Positions 21,902-22,077 of a stretch of DNA of 22,077 nucleotides are shown in pieces; position 1 is the first letter of the stretch; every line of letters starts with the position of its first letter. Origin of the DNA: a virus. The notes beneath the pieces are model-generated. The model saw only the letters and a program-made list of their open reading frames with translations, had not been told where the DNA came from and searched no databases. A program made the position numbers and the translations under genes. The stretch covers positions 1 through 22,077 of the IMG/VR virus record IMGVR_UViG_3300032047_000156; one strand, written 5' to 3'.

Positions 21902-22077
21902 TTAACAATTCCATTTGCGTCTAGCAGCGCGACCTCTTTCCGATGTCCAGCTTTTAGATCTTGCACAGAATGATTTTCTTCTTTTTGCAGCTTTGCTGCC
22001 TTTTTTTAATTTTGATGGTGGTGTTGTTACCGCAGTTTTTAGTTTACTGCCTGGATTATCTTTTCGATATTTAGCAA
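21902..22077 (-). CDS. Small basic protein, DUF6321-like C-terminus (partial, 5' end cut)
   Basis: The last 57 residues of a gene that starts beyond the right edge; stop TAA at 21902-21904, first full codon at 22073-22075. It reads AKYRKDNPGSKLKTAVTTPP, then SKLKKGSKAAKRRKSFCARS, then KSWTSERGRAARRKWNC. The blocks NPGSKLKTAVTTPP, KRRKSFCAR and the R/LRKWNC end match a small Lys/Arg-rich protein family common in phages (DUF6321-like in my memory). The middle segment here (SKSWTSERGRAA) is shorter than the usual MSG-x-linker. Very basic, with two Cys; possibly nucleic acid-binding or virion-associated, function unproven. It lies 27 bases upstream of groEL on the same strand, so it probably shares its transcript. 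Confidence 0.72.
   Translation of the reverse strand, partial: AKYRKDNPGSKLKTAVTTPPSKLKKGSKAAKRRKSFCARSKSWTSERGRAARRKWNC

Overview
The window is a 22 kb piece of a tailed double-stranded DNA phage genome. It is AT-rich, and every gene I can support lies on the minus strand, so transcription and the gene order below run from high to low coordinates. Both edges cut a gene. Genes are packed with gaps of 0-27 bases and many TAATG stop/start overlaps, so no stretch over 300 bases lacks a gene. I see no tRNA, CRISPR array, integrase or convincing internal promoter or terminator. The protein types (Gly-rich fibers, LamG-like proteins, a small tail protein family familiar from marine T4-like phages) suggest a marine virus. 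The almost complete lack of Shine-Dalgarno sequences, with A/T-rich leaders instead, points to a Bacteroidota (flavobacterial) host. That host call is an inference.

Region 1 (22077-19085), chaperonin and regulator: the 3' end of a small basic protein, then groEL followed by groES (the reverse of the bacterial order, overlapping by one base), a winged-helix protein, a 116-residue unknown and a 47-residue unknown.

Region 2 (19085-3160), about 16 kb of tail fiber and adhesin genes: at least thirteen consecutive proteins built from a small set of reused parts. These are an N-terminal 'MARI...GTD...KNY' adaptor, a 'YKGT' repeat, a 'WxGTxAQY...KDAxTLYxxTA' peptide, a beta domain ending in 'GW', an Ig-like domain, four Gly-rich domains, three 72-residue repeats, LamG-like domains and a duplicated ~310-residue beta block. 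The 819-residue protein starts with a domain whose His/Cys/His/Met spacing resembles a blue-copper (cupredoxin) site.

Region 3 (3160-2251), lysis: a holin-like protein, a previously easy-to-miss 48-residue membrane protein and an M15-type peptidase endolysin.

Region 4 (2241-1), packaging: a small unknown, a 197-residue protein that looks like two GroES-like beta-barrels, a small helical protein in the position of a small terminase subunit, and the first 406 residues of the large terminase (ATPase half), which runs off the left edge.

Together this is a late-gene block: folding of structural proteins (GroEL/ES), host recognition (fibers), release (holin/endolysin) and DNA packaging (terminase). 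The most interesting points are the cupredoxin-like fiber domain, the two separate GroES-like genes, and the module-shuffled fiber array with two tiny stand-alone 'WxGTxAQY' proteins.
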